A stretch of DNA of 7,872 nt, taken from positions 1-7,872 of the forward strand of contig CABSMZ010000085.1 of NCBI GenBank assembly GCA_902478875.1, in the 5' to 3' direction. Below are positions 1-5,296 of the stretch, piece by piece (position 1 is the first letter of the stretch; each line of letters begins with the position of its first letter). A program made the position numbers and the translations under genes. The notes under the pieces are model-generated. The model did no database searches. It was not told where the DNA came from and was given only the letters and a program-made list of their open reading frames with translations. This DNA comes from an uncultured Collinsella sp. GTDB taxonomy: Bacteria; Actinomycetota; Coriobacteriia; Coriobacteriales; Coriobacteriaceae.

Positions 1-46
1 AGATCTAGTACGGTCTCGTGGGCTCGGAGATGTGTATAAGAGACAG
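1..46. other. Nextera i7 sequencing adapter (artefact)
   Basis: Not genomic. Bases 28-46 are the 19-bp Tn5 mosaic end used in Nextera libraries. Bases 13-27 are the Read 2 part of the adapter (GTCTCGTGGGCTCGG). Bases 5-12 (CTAGTACG) match the reverse complement of the N702 index, and 1-4 are the end of the P7 oligo. Genomic sequence begins at 47. Any reading frame entering this block gains an adapter-encoded tail (LSLIHISEPTRPY), a peptide that recurs in automatically annotated proteins. Confidence 0.98.
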
Positions 47-130
47 GGGCAGCACAGTGGGCTGAATATCCTCAGGCTTAATGCTGACCGACGAATCAGA
101 CATCGGAATAACGTGTTTAACGTGGTTCAT
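47..130 (-). CDS. Unrecognised gene, first 28 codons only (cut by contig end)
   Basis: The start at 130 is chosen because a strong Shine-Dalgarno (GGAGGA, 139-144 read on the minus strand) sits about 6 bases upstream. The longer frame back to 229 runs through the trxB terminator and has no such site. The visible protein starts MNHVKHVIPMSDSSVSIKPE, is polar, and shows no signal peptide or membrane segment. I do not recognise the family from 28 residues. The frame continues into adapter below base 47, so everything after residue 28 is false. It is in the same orientation as trxB but separated from it by a terminator, so it is probably transcribed on its own. Confidence 0.6.
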
Positions 131-154
131 AAAGGTCCTCCGTTCATTTTCTAT

Positions 155-160
155 ATTGTA
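155..160 (-). promoter_or_regulatory. Possible -10 box for the partial gene at 47-130
   Basis: On the minus strand this reads TACAAT, 4-5 bases of the -10 consensus, about 25 bases upstream of the chosen ATG, in an AT-rich stretch. No good -35 lies at the right distance. The argument for a promoter is mainly positional: the gene follows the trxB terminator and needs its own start. Confidence 0.3.
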
Positions 161-202
161 TTCTAGGTTATCTAGTTTTGCATACCATATAGCCGGCAAG
201 AA

Positions 203-242
203 AAATGGCGGGACAGTGCACTGATGCATCGTCCCGCCATTT
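203..242 (-). terminator. Rho-independent terminator of trxB
   Basis: A 12-bp perfect stem (203-214 with 231-242, core GGCGGGAC/GTCCCGCC) encloses a 16-base loop that can itself form TGCA/TGCA around CTGA. On the minus strand the stem is followed at once by a T-run (ATTTTTCTT). It sits 41 bases past the trxB stop codon. The T-run is only on the minus-strand side, so it terminates trxB rather than plus-strand transcripts. Confidence 0.88.
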
Positions 243-283
243 AGTTAATAGATAACAACCTTACATAAGATATATTATCGTAC

Positions 284-1222
284 TTATCTACGGAGGAATG
301 CGTATGCGCTGGTTGCCGCTATGGCTCCGTCAGAAACCGCGGTCACAACCTGGCGCAAACGCTTGGAACGGATATCGCCAGCGGCAAATAGACCTGGCGT
401 GCGGGTCGCCATGGATTCATCAGTCAGAATGCCGCCATCAGGCGCCAGATCGACTAGATGCTCGACAAGTTCGGTATGGGGTTGCGTCCCGGTATAGACA
501 AAGATGCCGAAAGAGCCGGGCTCAAATGACTCGGTATGAATTTCCCCAGATGCATTGTCCTTAAAGGCAATCGTCGTTGGCATCGCTTCACCAGAAAGTT
601 CAACAATACTAGTTTGGTACCTAACTGTAATATTGTCCTTTTCGAGTACCTTCTGAACAACACCATCAGGTGCACGGAACTGATCGCGACGCAAGACGAT
701 GGTCACGCTGCTGGCGATTTCTGACAAGAACAGGGCTTCCTCACAGGCAGCATTGCCGCCGCCAATGACAAAAACCTGCTTGCCACGGAAGAACATGCCG
801 TCACACGTCGCGCAATACGAAACGCCACGACCGCGATACGTATCCTCGCCAGCGAAACCAGCAGATCGCGGCGTGGCACCCATGCAAGCGATAACGCTCG
901 AGGCCAGCGTATCGCCTATATCGTGATGCACCGTAAACAGCGCTGCATCGGCATCGTAATCGATACCCGTAACCATGCTCCATGCGACCTGAGCTCCCAA
1001 GCCCTCTGCATGCTGCTGAAAACGCTCGCCGAGTTCGGCGCCACTCAAGAGCGGAATGCCCGGATAGTTCTCGACTTCATTGGTCGTGGCGATCTGTCCA
1101 CCCGACATACCCTGCTCAATCACAGTCGTCGTCAGGTTGGCACGCGCAGTGTAAATGGCGGCAGCATAGCCCGCGGGGCCTCCACCGATAATCGCAACAT
1201 CAATCGGCTGATCGGTAGTCAT
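284..1222 (-). CDS. trxB: Thioredoxin reductase (NADPH)
   Basis: FAD enzyme that passes electrons from NADPH to the disulfide of thioredoxin in the cytoplasm, supporting ribonucleotide reductase and oxidative-stress defence. The 312-residue length is normal for the low-molecular-weight TrxR family. Visible motifs in order: FAD-binding GGGPAG at 13-18; redox-active CATC (Cys137, Cys140) followed by DG; NADPH-binding GGGNAACEEA at about 154-163; LRRDQFRA at 177-184, keeping the arginines that hold the NADPH 2'-phosphate; and the C-terminal FAD motif with AGDIRSKRLRQV at 281-292. The start at 1222 is preferred over the in-frame ATG at 1297 because AGAGG lies 7 bases upstream and the protein then begins just before the FAD motif, as usual. 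It is divergent from the glycosyltransferase gene, with 117 bases between the starts. Confidence 0.96.
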   Translation of the reverse strand: MTTDQPIDVAIIGGGPAGYAAAIYTARANLTTTVIEQGMSGGQIATTNEVENYPGIPLLSGAELGERFQQHAEGLGAQVAWSMVTGIDYDADAALFTVHHDIGDTLASSVIACMGATPRSAGFAGEDTYRGRGVSYCATCDGMFFRGKQVFVIGGGNAACEEALFLSEIASSVTIVLRRDQFRAPDGVVQKVLEKDNITVRYQTSIVELSGEAMPTTIAFKDNASGEIHTESFEPGSFGIFVYTGTQPHTELVEHLVDLAPDGGILTDESMATRTPGLFAAGDIRSKRLRQVVTAVSDGAIAATSAYAFLRR

Positions 1223-1297
1223 GGAATATCCTCTCGTCGATACATTGACGTTCTTTGCGCTCATACCCAAATTTACGTGAACATGACACTCATGCAC

Positions 1298-1303
1298 TAC
1301 AAT
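1298..1303 (+). promoter_or_regulatory. Possible -10 of the glycosyltransferase promoter
   Basis: TACAAT lies about 37 bases upstream of the ATG at 1340, within the 117-base gap between two divergent genes (1223-1339). No convincing -35 was found at 16-18 bases upstream, so this rests on one hexamer and on position. A matching promoter for trxB must lie in the same gap on the other strand; I could not choose one. Confidence 0.35.
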
Positions 1304-1339
1304 GTTAAATCGCGTAACAAAGCTGAAGGGGAGTTATCG

Positions 1340-2641
1340 ATGGATCAAACGCAGACGGGCAATAGCGCTCCCCTGCCCATGCAAGCCACTCCCCAACCGG
1401 AGCAAATGACCGTTTCACCTGCACAAAAATCCCTGGTAACCATTGTGCACGCATCGGTTGGATCGGGCCACAAAGCCGCCGCCAACGCGATTGCACAAGC
1501 ATTTGACCTTATCCGCGGCACCAAGGGAATCCCTGAGGATGTTGAAATTGAAGTGCTCGATATCCTTGATTTTGGACGTATTAAATTCGACGGCAATAAG
1601 ACCGCGGCTTCTTTTACGGGAGCCACACGCCCCATTTACGACCTGACCTGGCGATATACGCTTACGGGACATCTGCTCTGGGGCGGCGGCACAGCATGGT
1701 CGCGAATTATGTTCCCCGCCTTCAACGAATATATTCGTCGCCGCAGGCCTATAGCGGTGGTCGCAACGCACATCACAGCAGCCAATGTTGCCGTGGGTGC
1801 CCGCGTAATCACGGGTATCGATTATCCGGTCATCTGCGTACCGACCGACTACGAAGTCGAGGGCTGGTGGCCCCACAAGGACACCGATCTATTCTGTGTT
1901 GCCAACGAATTTATGGCCGAAACGCTGCGCCCACGCAAGGTTCCCGAGTCAAAGATCCGCATAACGGGCATCCCCATTCGTGCCGGTTTCGATACCGATT
2001 ACAAACGCGAAGATGAGCTCAGCAAGTTCAATCTCCCCATAGACAAAACCGTCGTATTGGTGATGGCCGGCGCCAGTTTGCCCCAACCATACGTGCGTTT
2101 CCGTGCCGCAATGGACCACACGCTCCCCTTCTTACGCAGCTTTGAGGACATGCATTTTGTCTTTTTGCCGGGCAAGGATAAGGAATACGCCACCCGACTC
2201 AAAACGCTCTTCGACGCCATGAAGCTCGAAAACGTCACAGTTCTGGACTACGTGGATGACATGGCGGCCCTCATGCACGGCTGCGACCTGGCAATCCTCA
2301 AGTCGGGCGGGCTCACCGTCACCGAGTGCCTATGCGCACATCTGCCGATGATCCTGCTGGGCAAGTCCTATGGCCAGGAAAAGGCCAACACCACGATGCT
2401 CACCGGCATGGGCGCCAGCATGCATGTCACCACCGCACGAGAACTCATCGTGACGCTTCGTCACCTGCACGACCACCCTGAGTCGCTCAAAGCCCTACTC
2501 ATCAACGGCGAAGTCCTGCGCCGTCCACGCGCAGCGGAGGACATCGCCATCGCAACCATGGAGCTAACCGGCAAACCCCAAAAGCGCAAACGAGCCTTCT
2601 GCCGCTTCTACTGGGGCGAAAAACCAGCGCATATCCGCTAG
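1340..2641 (+). CDS. MGDG synthase-like family 28 glycosyltransferase
   Basis: Predicted to transfer a sugar from a UDP-sugar to a lipid acceptor at the inner face of the membrane. Known relatives make glucosyl- or galactosyl-diacylglycerol (UgtP and plant MGD type) and resemble MurG. The 433 residues show both halves of the fold. The N-terminal acceptor domain has SVGSGHKAAANAI at 39-51 (glycine-rich loop with catalytic-type His) and VPTDYEVEGWWP at 168-179. The C-terminal donor domain has ITGIPI at 208-213, VMAGAS at 241-246 where relatives often have a Gly-rich turn, and LKSGGLTVTEC at 320-330, the nucleotide-sugar site. The N-terminal 30 residues are a polar Pro/Gln-rich tail. The start at 1340 is chosen for GAAGGGGAG just upstream; the same frame is open back to 923 across trxB, but that extension is antisense to a real gene. 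The acceptor lipid cannot be told from sequence. Confidence 0.87.
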   Translation: MDQTQTGNSAPLPMQATPQPEQMTVSPAQKSLVTIVHASVGSGHKAAANAIAQAFDLIRGTKGIPEDVEIEVLDILDFGRIKFDGNKTAASFTGATRPIYDLTWRYTLTGHLLWGGGTAWSRIMFPAFNEYIRRRRPIAVVATHITAANVAVGARVITGIDYPVICVPTDYEVEGWWPHKDTDLFCVANEFMAETLRPRKVPESKIRITGIPIRAGFDTDYKREDELSKFNLPIDKTVVLVMAGASLPQPYVRFRAAMDHTLPFLRSFEDMHFVFLPGKDKEYATRLKTLFDAMKLENVTVLDYVDDMAALMHGCDLAILKSGGLTVTECLCAHLPMILLGKSYGQEKANTTMLTGMGASMHVTTARELIVTLRHLHDHPESLKALLINGEVLRRPRAAEDIAIATMELTGKPQKRKRAFCRFYWGEKPAHIR

Positions 2642-2651
2642 TCGAATGTCC

Positions 2652-2755
2652 GCCGCTCTGCCGGAGCCGCCCTTATATCATTCCATGCTCAAACATTCTC
2701 GCTTCGCTGCGAAACTGCGCGTGGAACGATATATGGGCGGCTCCCGCTGAGCAGC
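2652..2755 (-). repeat. Foldback repeat copy 1 (core in minus orientation)
   Basis: Arms 2652-2688 and 2720-2755 pair over about 37 positions with five mismatches (2654, 2659, 2662, 2673, 2680) and one G-T pair. They contain a perfect 10-bp block GGAGCCGCCC/GGGCGGCTCC. The 35-base core 2686-2720 is the exact reverse complement of 2945-2979 in copy 2. It contains an inner mini-palindrome TTCGC-T-GCGAA at 2703-2713, so the whole could form a cruciform or a two-tier hairpin. It starts 11 bases after the glycosyltransferase stop codon. No T-run follows on either side, so it is not a textbook terminator, though it could still act on transcript ends. Confidence 0.85.
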
Positions 2756-2832
2756 TACGTTTACTTACTAGCAGCTAATTCGGTATCCCCTCCATTAGAA
2801 CCTGCAAAGGTAAAACAGGAAAATATAAATAG

Positions 2833-2881
2833 AGTTAGCCGATGCGACGAAGGAGGCATCCCTTTATCGCATCGGCTAACT
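2833..2881. terminator. 15-bp stem-loop, possible bidirectional terminator
   Basis: A perfect 15-bp stem (2833-2847 with 2867-2881, AGTTAGCCGATGCGA and its complement) with a 19-base loop. On the minus strand it is followed by U-rich CTATTTATATTTTCC, on the plus strand by AGAAAGATTGTTTT. Neither is a strong T-run, but both are plausible tails. It shares no sequence with the neighbouring foldback repeats. Its central place between convergent genes fits a two-way terminator. Confidence 0.55.
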
Positions 2882-2912
2882 AGAAAGATTGTTTTATGTC
2901 AAGCATGTAGCC

Positions 2913-3010
2913 CTTTCGCCTGAGCCCCATACATATCGTCCCGCGCGCAGTTTCGCAGCGAAGCGAGAATGTTTGAGCACGGGATGATATGTATGGGGCT
3001 CAGGCGAAAG
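2913..3010 (+). repeat. Foldback repeat copy 2 (complete, near-perfect arms)
   Basis: Arms 2913-2943 and 2980-3010 pair over 31 consecutive positions: 30 Watson-Crick and one G-T (2938 with 2985). The loop 2944-2979 holds the shared core with inner palindrome TTCGC-A-GCGAA at 2952-2962. The arm part next to the core (ATATCGTCCC / GGGATGATAT) resembles copy 1, including the same G-T position. The outer arm (CTTTCGCCTGAGCCCC) is unrelated to the outer arm of copy 1 yet fully complementary to its own partner. Confidence 0.9.
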
Positions 3011-3028
3011 CGGGATCCGTGCGCCCCT

Positions 3029-3062
3029 GCGAAGCGAGAATGTTTGAGCATGGAATGATATA
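3029..3062 (+). repeat. Foldback repeat copy 3 (truncated, one side only)
   Basis: These 34 bases, starting GCGAAGCGAGAATG and ending GGAATGATATA, are identical to the matching part of copy 1 (reverse complement of 2671-2710 region). The left arm and the TTTCGCA part of the core are lost. Upstream (3019-3028) only a GCGC remnant aligns. No partner for the right flank was found, so this copy cannot form the long stem. It lies 33 bases beyond the dut stop codon. Confidence 0.8.
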
Positions 3063-3095
3063 GGTATGCGCCGGGCGGGAGGGATACGAGCGTCC

Positions 3096-3539
3096 CTAGG
3101 CGACGCCGCTGGAGCCGAAGCCTCCTTTGCCTCGGTCGGTTTCGTCTAGTTCTTCTACTTCTATGAGGTTGACCGTGGGGACTTCTTGGATGACGAGTTG
3201 GGCTATGCGGTCGCCTTTGTTGATTTGGATGTTGTTGGAGGGATCCAGGTTGATGAGGATAACCTTGAGTTCTCCTCGGTAATGGGCGTCGATGAGGCCC
3301 GGCGTATTGACTATAGACAGGCCCTGCTTGATGGCCAAGCCGCTGCGGGGCTGGACAAAGCCGGCGTAGCCGTCGGGCAGGGCGATGGCCAACCCAGTAG
3401 AGACCAGACGGCGTTCGAAGGGCTTCAGGACGCAGTCCTCGTTGGAGCGCAGATCCAAGCCGGCATCGGTGGGATGGGCGTATTTGGGAAGCTCGACGGT
3501 GGGATCGAGACGCTTTATGTTGAGGGTAATGTTGGACAT
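3096..3539 (-). CDS. dut: Deoxyuridine 5'-triphosphate nucleotidohydrolase (dUTPase)
   Basis: Cleaves dUTP to dUMP and pyrophosphate in the cytoplasm, keeping uracil out of DNA and feeding dTTP synthesis. The 147 residues match the homotrimeric dUTPase family, and all five motifs are visible: AHPTDAGLDL at 21-30; PRSGLA at 64-69; NTPGLIDAHYRGE at 78-90, with the general-base Asp84 and uracil-stacking Tyr87; NKGDRIAQLV at 107-116; and the Gly-rich C-terminal arm RGKGGFGSSG at 136-145 that closes over the substrate. The start is 4 bases after the nrdR stop codon and its AAGG ribosome site lies inside the nrdR end, so the two are almost certainly co-transcribed and may be translationally coupled. 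It is the last gene of the LysM-nrdR-dut unit. Confidence 0.96.
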   Translation of the reverse strand: MSNITLNIKRLDPTVELPKYAHPTDAGLDLRSNEDCVLKPFERRLVSTGLAIALPDGYAGFVQPRSGLAIKQGLSIVNTPGLIDAHYRGELKVILINLDPSNNIQINKGDRIAQLVIQEVPTVNLIEVEELDETDRGKGGFGSSGVA

Positions 3540-3543
3540 GGAA

Positions 3544-3987
3544 TCACCTTAGCTTGTCGAGCTCTTGCAGAAACTCATCGACGTCTTTGAAATCGCGGTA
3601 GACCGAGGCAAAGCGGATGTACGCCACCTTGTCGATCTTGGCCAAGCGTTTGAGCACCATGTCACCCAACTCATGCGACGTGACGGCCGTCAGCGTGCGA
3701 GAGCGCAGCTCGACCTCGATATCGTCGATAATCTCATTGAGCTTCTTAGTGTCGATATCGCGCTTGATGGTGGCGCGCATCAAGCCGACGAGCAGCTTAT
3801 TGCGATCGAACCGCTGCTTGGTTCCGTCTGACTTAATGACCTCGATTGGGTCTTCACATCGCTCGAACGTTGTAAAGCGGTAGTTACACGAGCAACATTC
3901 GCGACGACGCTTAATGGTGTTATTTGACTCCTGCATACGGGAATCAACGACGCGGGTATGTGCCTTGCCGCATTTGGGACAGCGCAT
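3544..3987 (-). CDS. nrdR: Transcriptional repressor NrdR
   Basis: Zinc-ribbon plus ATP-cone regulator that senses ATP/dATP and represses ribonucleotide reductase genes by binding paired NrdR boxes. At 147 residues it is close to the family length. The zinc ribbon uses Cys3, Cys6, Cys31 and Cys34 (MRCPKCG and ECCSC); residue 32 is Cys where relatives commonly have another residue. RRRECCSCNYRFTTFE at 27-42 is the family signature. The ATP-cone spans about 49-139, starting VIKSDGTKQRFDRNKL. The start at 3987 has AGGAGG 4 bases upstream; both start codon and part of that site fall in a 12-bp hairpin (3982-4025). It lies 51 bases after the LysM gene with no clear promoter between, and dut follows after 4 bases. 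No NrdR box was seen in this window, so its targets are elsewhere. Confidence 0.96.
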   Translation of the reverse strand: MRCPKCGKAHTRVVDSRMQESNNTIKRRRECCSCNYRFTTFERCEDPIEVIKSDGTKQRFDRNKLLVGLMRATIKRDIDTKKLNEIIDDIEVELRSRTLTAVTSHELGDMVLKRLAKIDKVAYIRFASVYRDFKDVDEFLQELDKLR

Positions 3988-4025
3988 GGTACCTCCTCTT
4001 AAACGATAACAAGGGTACCATGCGC
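3982..4025 (-). promoter_or_regulatory. Inverted repeat sequestering the nrdR start codon
   Basis: GCGCATGGTACC (3982-3993) and GGTACCATGCGC (4014-4025) are perfect 12-bp complements around a 20-base loop. In the minus-strand mRNA the downstream arm contains the last two G of the ribosome site, the 4-base spacer, the ATG and the second codon of nrdR; the loop holds the AGGA part of the ribosome site. The fold would hide the start codon. There is no T-run after the stem, so it is not a typical terminator. A double-stranded DNA binding site is the main alternative reading. Confidence 0.65.
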
Positions 4026-4038
4026 AGCGCGATAATGA

Positions 4039-4488
4039 TTACGAACGAGCAGGAACCTTAAGATGCGCACCGGCGGCGAGCGAACCATGCTCCAGATGAT
4101 TGACGTTACGGATCATGTCGGAAGTCTCTTGCGTGGAAAGGCCTTCGATTGGATATTCCTCGGCAAGCGACCAAAGAGAGTCGCCAGGCTGAACGCGAAT
4201 GGTCTCATAGGTAACGTTGGAAACGGACTCGGCATACGCGGCGTGACGAGCGCTAAAGACCGACGTAGCGAGGACAAAGAAGAGCGTAAGCGCAACGGCA
4301 ACGGCGACAATCGTCGGAACCTTCAGGGCAACGCGGGCCGGCGCGACTACAGTCTGCTGATTGCGAGCAGGCTTTACGGTCAAAGGCTGAAAGCCGGAGC
4401 GGCCACCCTGAACAACCGTAAAAGTGGGTTCTGCAGGCGTCTCGAGCTTAAGGGCGAGGTTTCCCTGGACCATATTCGTTGCGTTCAT
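4039..4488 (-). CDS. LysM membrane protein, probable SOS cell-division inhibitor
   Basis: A 149-residue protein (150 if the adjacent ATG at 4491 is used; both have GAGGAG upstream, and the second gives better spacing). It has an N-terminal cytoplasmic region of about 57 residues, one membrane segment at about 58-79 (VPTIVAVAVALTLFFVLATS), and an external LysM domain at about 95-146 (TIRVQPGDSLWSLAEEY ... LKVPARS). LysM binds peptidoglycan. The layout fits YneA of Bacillus and the lexA-linked Rv2719c/ChiZ and DivS proteins of Actinobacteria, which halt division during DNA damage. The cytoplasmic tail is longer than in YneA. The neighbourhood (divergent from lexA, nrdR downstream) is that of mycobacterial Rv2719c. 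Family membership of LysM is clear; the division-inhibitor role is inferred from context and the LexA boxes upstream. Confidence 0.82.
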   Translation of the reverse strand: MNATNMVQGNLALKLETPAEPTFTVVQGGRSGFQPLTVKPARNQQTVVAPARVALKVPTIVAVAVALTLFFVLATSVFSARHAAYAESVSNVTYETIRVQPGDSLWSLAEEYPIEGLSTQETSDMIRNVNHLEHGSLAAGAHLKVPARS

Positions 4489-4558
4489 CATGTTCTCCTC
4501 TCGCGTGTTTTGCTGAGAACAGTTTTATCAAGCCGCGCGGACAAAAATGTCTAGCGCG

Positions 4559-4572
4559 AGAACGAATGTTCG
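4559..4572. promoter_or_regulatory. LexA box 1 (SOS operator)
   Basis: AGAACGAATGTTCG matches the Gram-positive LexA site CGAAC-N4-GTTCG at 9 of 10 fixed positions, with a perfect GAAC/GTTC palindrome. It covers the expected transcription start of the LysM promoter (about 4571), so bound LexA would block it. Confidence 0.85.
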
Positions 4573-4578
4573 GTTATT

Positions 4579-4606
4579 ATTATCTTCGAACAGTTGTTCC
4601 TGTCAA
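4579..4606 (-). promoter_or_regulatory. SOS promoter of the LysM-nrdR-dut unit
   Basis: On the minus strand: a perfect -35 TTGACA (4601-4606), a 16-bp spacer (4585-4600) and -10 GATAAT (4579-4584, 5 of 6). LexA box 2 fills 14 of the 16 spacer bases. The predicted leader is about 80 bases. This is the best promoter in the window and its operator placement predicts tight LexA repression. Confidence 0.8.
4587..4600. promoter_or_regulatory. LexA box 2 (SOS operator)
   Basis: CGAACAGTTGTTCC fits CGAAC-N4-GTTYC, with all half-site bases present except the last G. It lies between the -35 and -10 of the LysM promoter, 28 bp from both flanking boxes. Confidence 0.88.
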
Positions 4607-4614
4607 GCAAAATT

Positions 4615-4628
4615 CGAACATTTGTTTG
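4615..4628. promoter_or_regulatory. LexA box 3 (SOS operator)
   Basis: CGAACATTTGTTTG has one mismatch to CGAAC-N4-GTTCG. It is the box nearest lexA, 24 bases before its ATG, and would cover the start of a plus-strand transcript. No strong lexA promoter stands out; TTCGAA (4585-4590) with CAAAAT (4608-4613) at 17-bp spacing is one weak candidate that would overlap box 2 and end at box 3. Confidence 0.8.
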
Positions 4629-4651
4629 ACATGGGTAGAGAGGATGCCCTG

Positions 4652-5296
4652 ATGGCTCGCAAAATTACCAAGCGTCAGCAGCAAATTTACGACTTCATCA
4701 AGGAATATCAGCAGGAGAAGGGTTATCCGCCCAGCGTGCGCGAGATGGCTTCTGCCGTGGGCCTTTCCTCCCCCAGCACCGTGCACGCCCATCTATCTGC
4801 CCTGGAGGCGCGCGGGCTACTCAAGCGCGATGCCACCAAACCGCGCGCCCTGGAACTCTTTAACGAGGACGGTTCCTCGGTCTCAATTTCTAAATCTGAC
4901 GAGCCCACCGCACCTCGCGGAACGGTCTCGCTACCGCTCGTTGGTCGCGTCGCGGCTGGGATTCCCATTCTGGCCGAGCAGAATATCGAAGACACTTTTA
5001 CTATCCCGACCGAAATCGCCACCGATCAGGGTTCCTTTATCCTTGAGGTGCATGGGAGCTCAATGATCAATGTCGGCATCTTCAATGGCGATTACATCAT
5101 CGTCCGTGAACAAAAGAGTGCCATGAACGGCGAAATTGTCGTGGCCATGATTGATGGTTCAGCGACCGTCAAGACGTTCTACAAGGAGCAGGGACGCGTA
5201 CGCCTGCAGCCCGAGAATGACACCATGGAGCCTATCTATGCAACGAATCCCGTTATCTTGGGCAAAGTCGTCGGCTTGATGCGCCGGTTCTCGTAA
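4652..5296 (+). CDS. lexA: LexA repressor / SOS regulator
   Basis: Represses DNA-damage genes; on contact with RecA filaments it cuts itself and releases them. At 214 residues it is normal for the family. The N-terminal winged helix-turn-helix spans about 1-65 (recognition region around VREMASAVGLSSPSTVHAHL). The self-cleavage site is Ala102-Gly103 in VGRVAAGIP. The catalytic dyad is Ser137 in HGSSM and Lys174 in ATVKTF, so it should be cleavable. The start at 4652 is preferred for GAGAGGA about 8 bases upstream and because it gives the family's usual N-terminus; ATG codons at 4547 and 4631 would extend across LexA boxes and lack a ribosome site. It is divergent from the LysM gene and overlaps the next gene by one base. 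Confidence 0.97.
   Translation: MARKITKRQQQIYDFIKEYQQEKGYPPSVREMASAVGLSSPSTVHAHLSALEARGLLKRDATKPRALELFNEDGSSVSISKSDEPTAPRGTVSLPLVGRVAAGIPILAEQNIEDTFTIPTEIATDQGSFILEVHGSSMINVGIFNGDYIIVREQKSAMNGEIVVAMIDGSATVKTFYKEQGRVRLQPENDTMEPIYATNPVILGKVVGLMRRFS

Larger units (their letters stand above)
2642..3095. other. Convergent intergenic region rich in foldback repeats
   Basis: A 454-base gap with no supportable gene, between the 3' ends of the glycosyltransferase (plus) and dut (minus). More than half is inverted-repeat DNA: repeat copy 1 (2652-2755), a distinct stem-loop (2833-2881), copy 2 (2913-3010) and a truncated copy 3 (3029-3062). The rest is AT-rich filler around 2756-2832 and 2882-2912, in which I see nothing. 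Any terminators of the two flanking genes must lie here. Confidence 0.85.

Noticed and set aside
167..179. Small palindrome CTAG-GTTAT-CTAG upstream of the partial gene
   Set aside because: Only 4-bp half-sites, easily due to chance in AT-rich spacer; no second copy in the window.
5..229. 74-residue minus-strand frame
   Set aside because: Its upstream third crosses the trxB terminator and its last residues are translated adapter; only 47-130 is kept.
1223..1297. 25-residue N-terminal extension of trxB
   Set aside because: No ribosome site for the ATG at 1297, while 1222 has AGAGG and gives the normal family N-terminus.
923..1339. 139-residue N-terminal extension of the glycosyltransferase frame
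   Set aside because: It is antisense to trxB and the divergent promoter gap; a good ribosome site supports the start at 1340.
3080..3100. AGGGA/TCCCT mini-hairpin at the dut stop codon
   Set aside because: A 5-bp stem with no T-run; too weak to call a terminator.
3186..3590. 134-residue plus-strand frame opposite dut
   Set aside because: All five dUTPase motifs are on the minus strand; the plus frame is an antisense shadow.
4516..4529. Possible fourth LexA box (AGAACAGTTTTATC)
   Set aside because: Only the left half-site is present and it does not fit the 28-bp spacing of the other three.
4063..4554. 163-residue plus-strand frame opposite the LysM gene
   Set aside because: Low-complexity charged composition, no family resemblance, and it runs through LexA boxes; a shadow of the real gene.
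4626..4631. TTGACA on the plus strand as a lexA -35
   Set aside because: It is only 21 bases from the lexA ATG, so no -10 and leader could fit.
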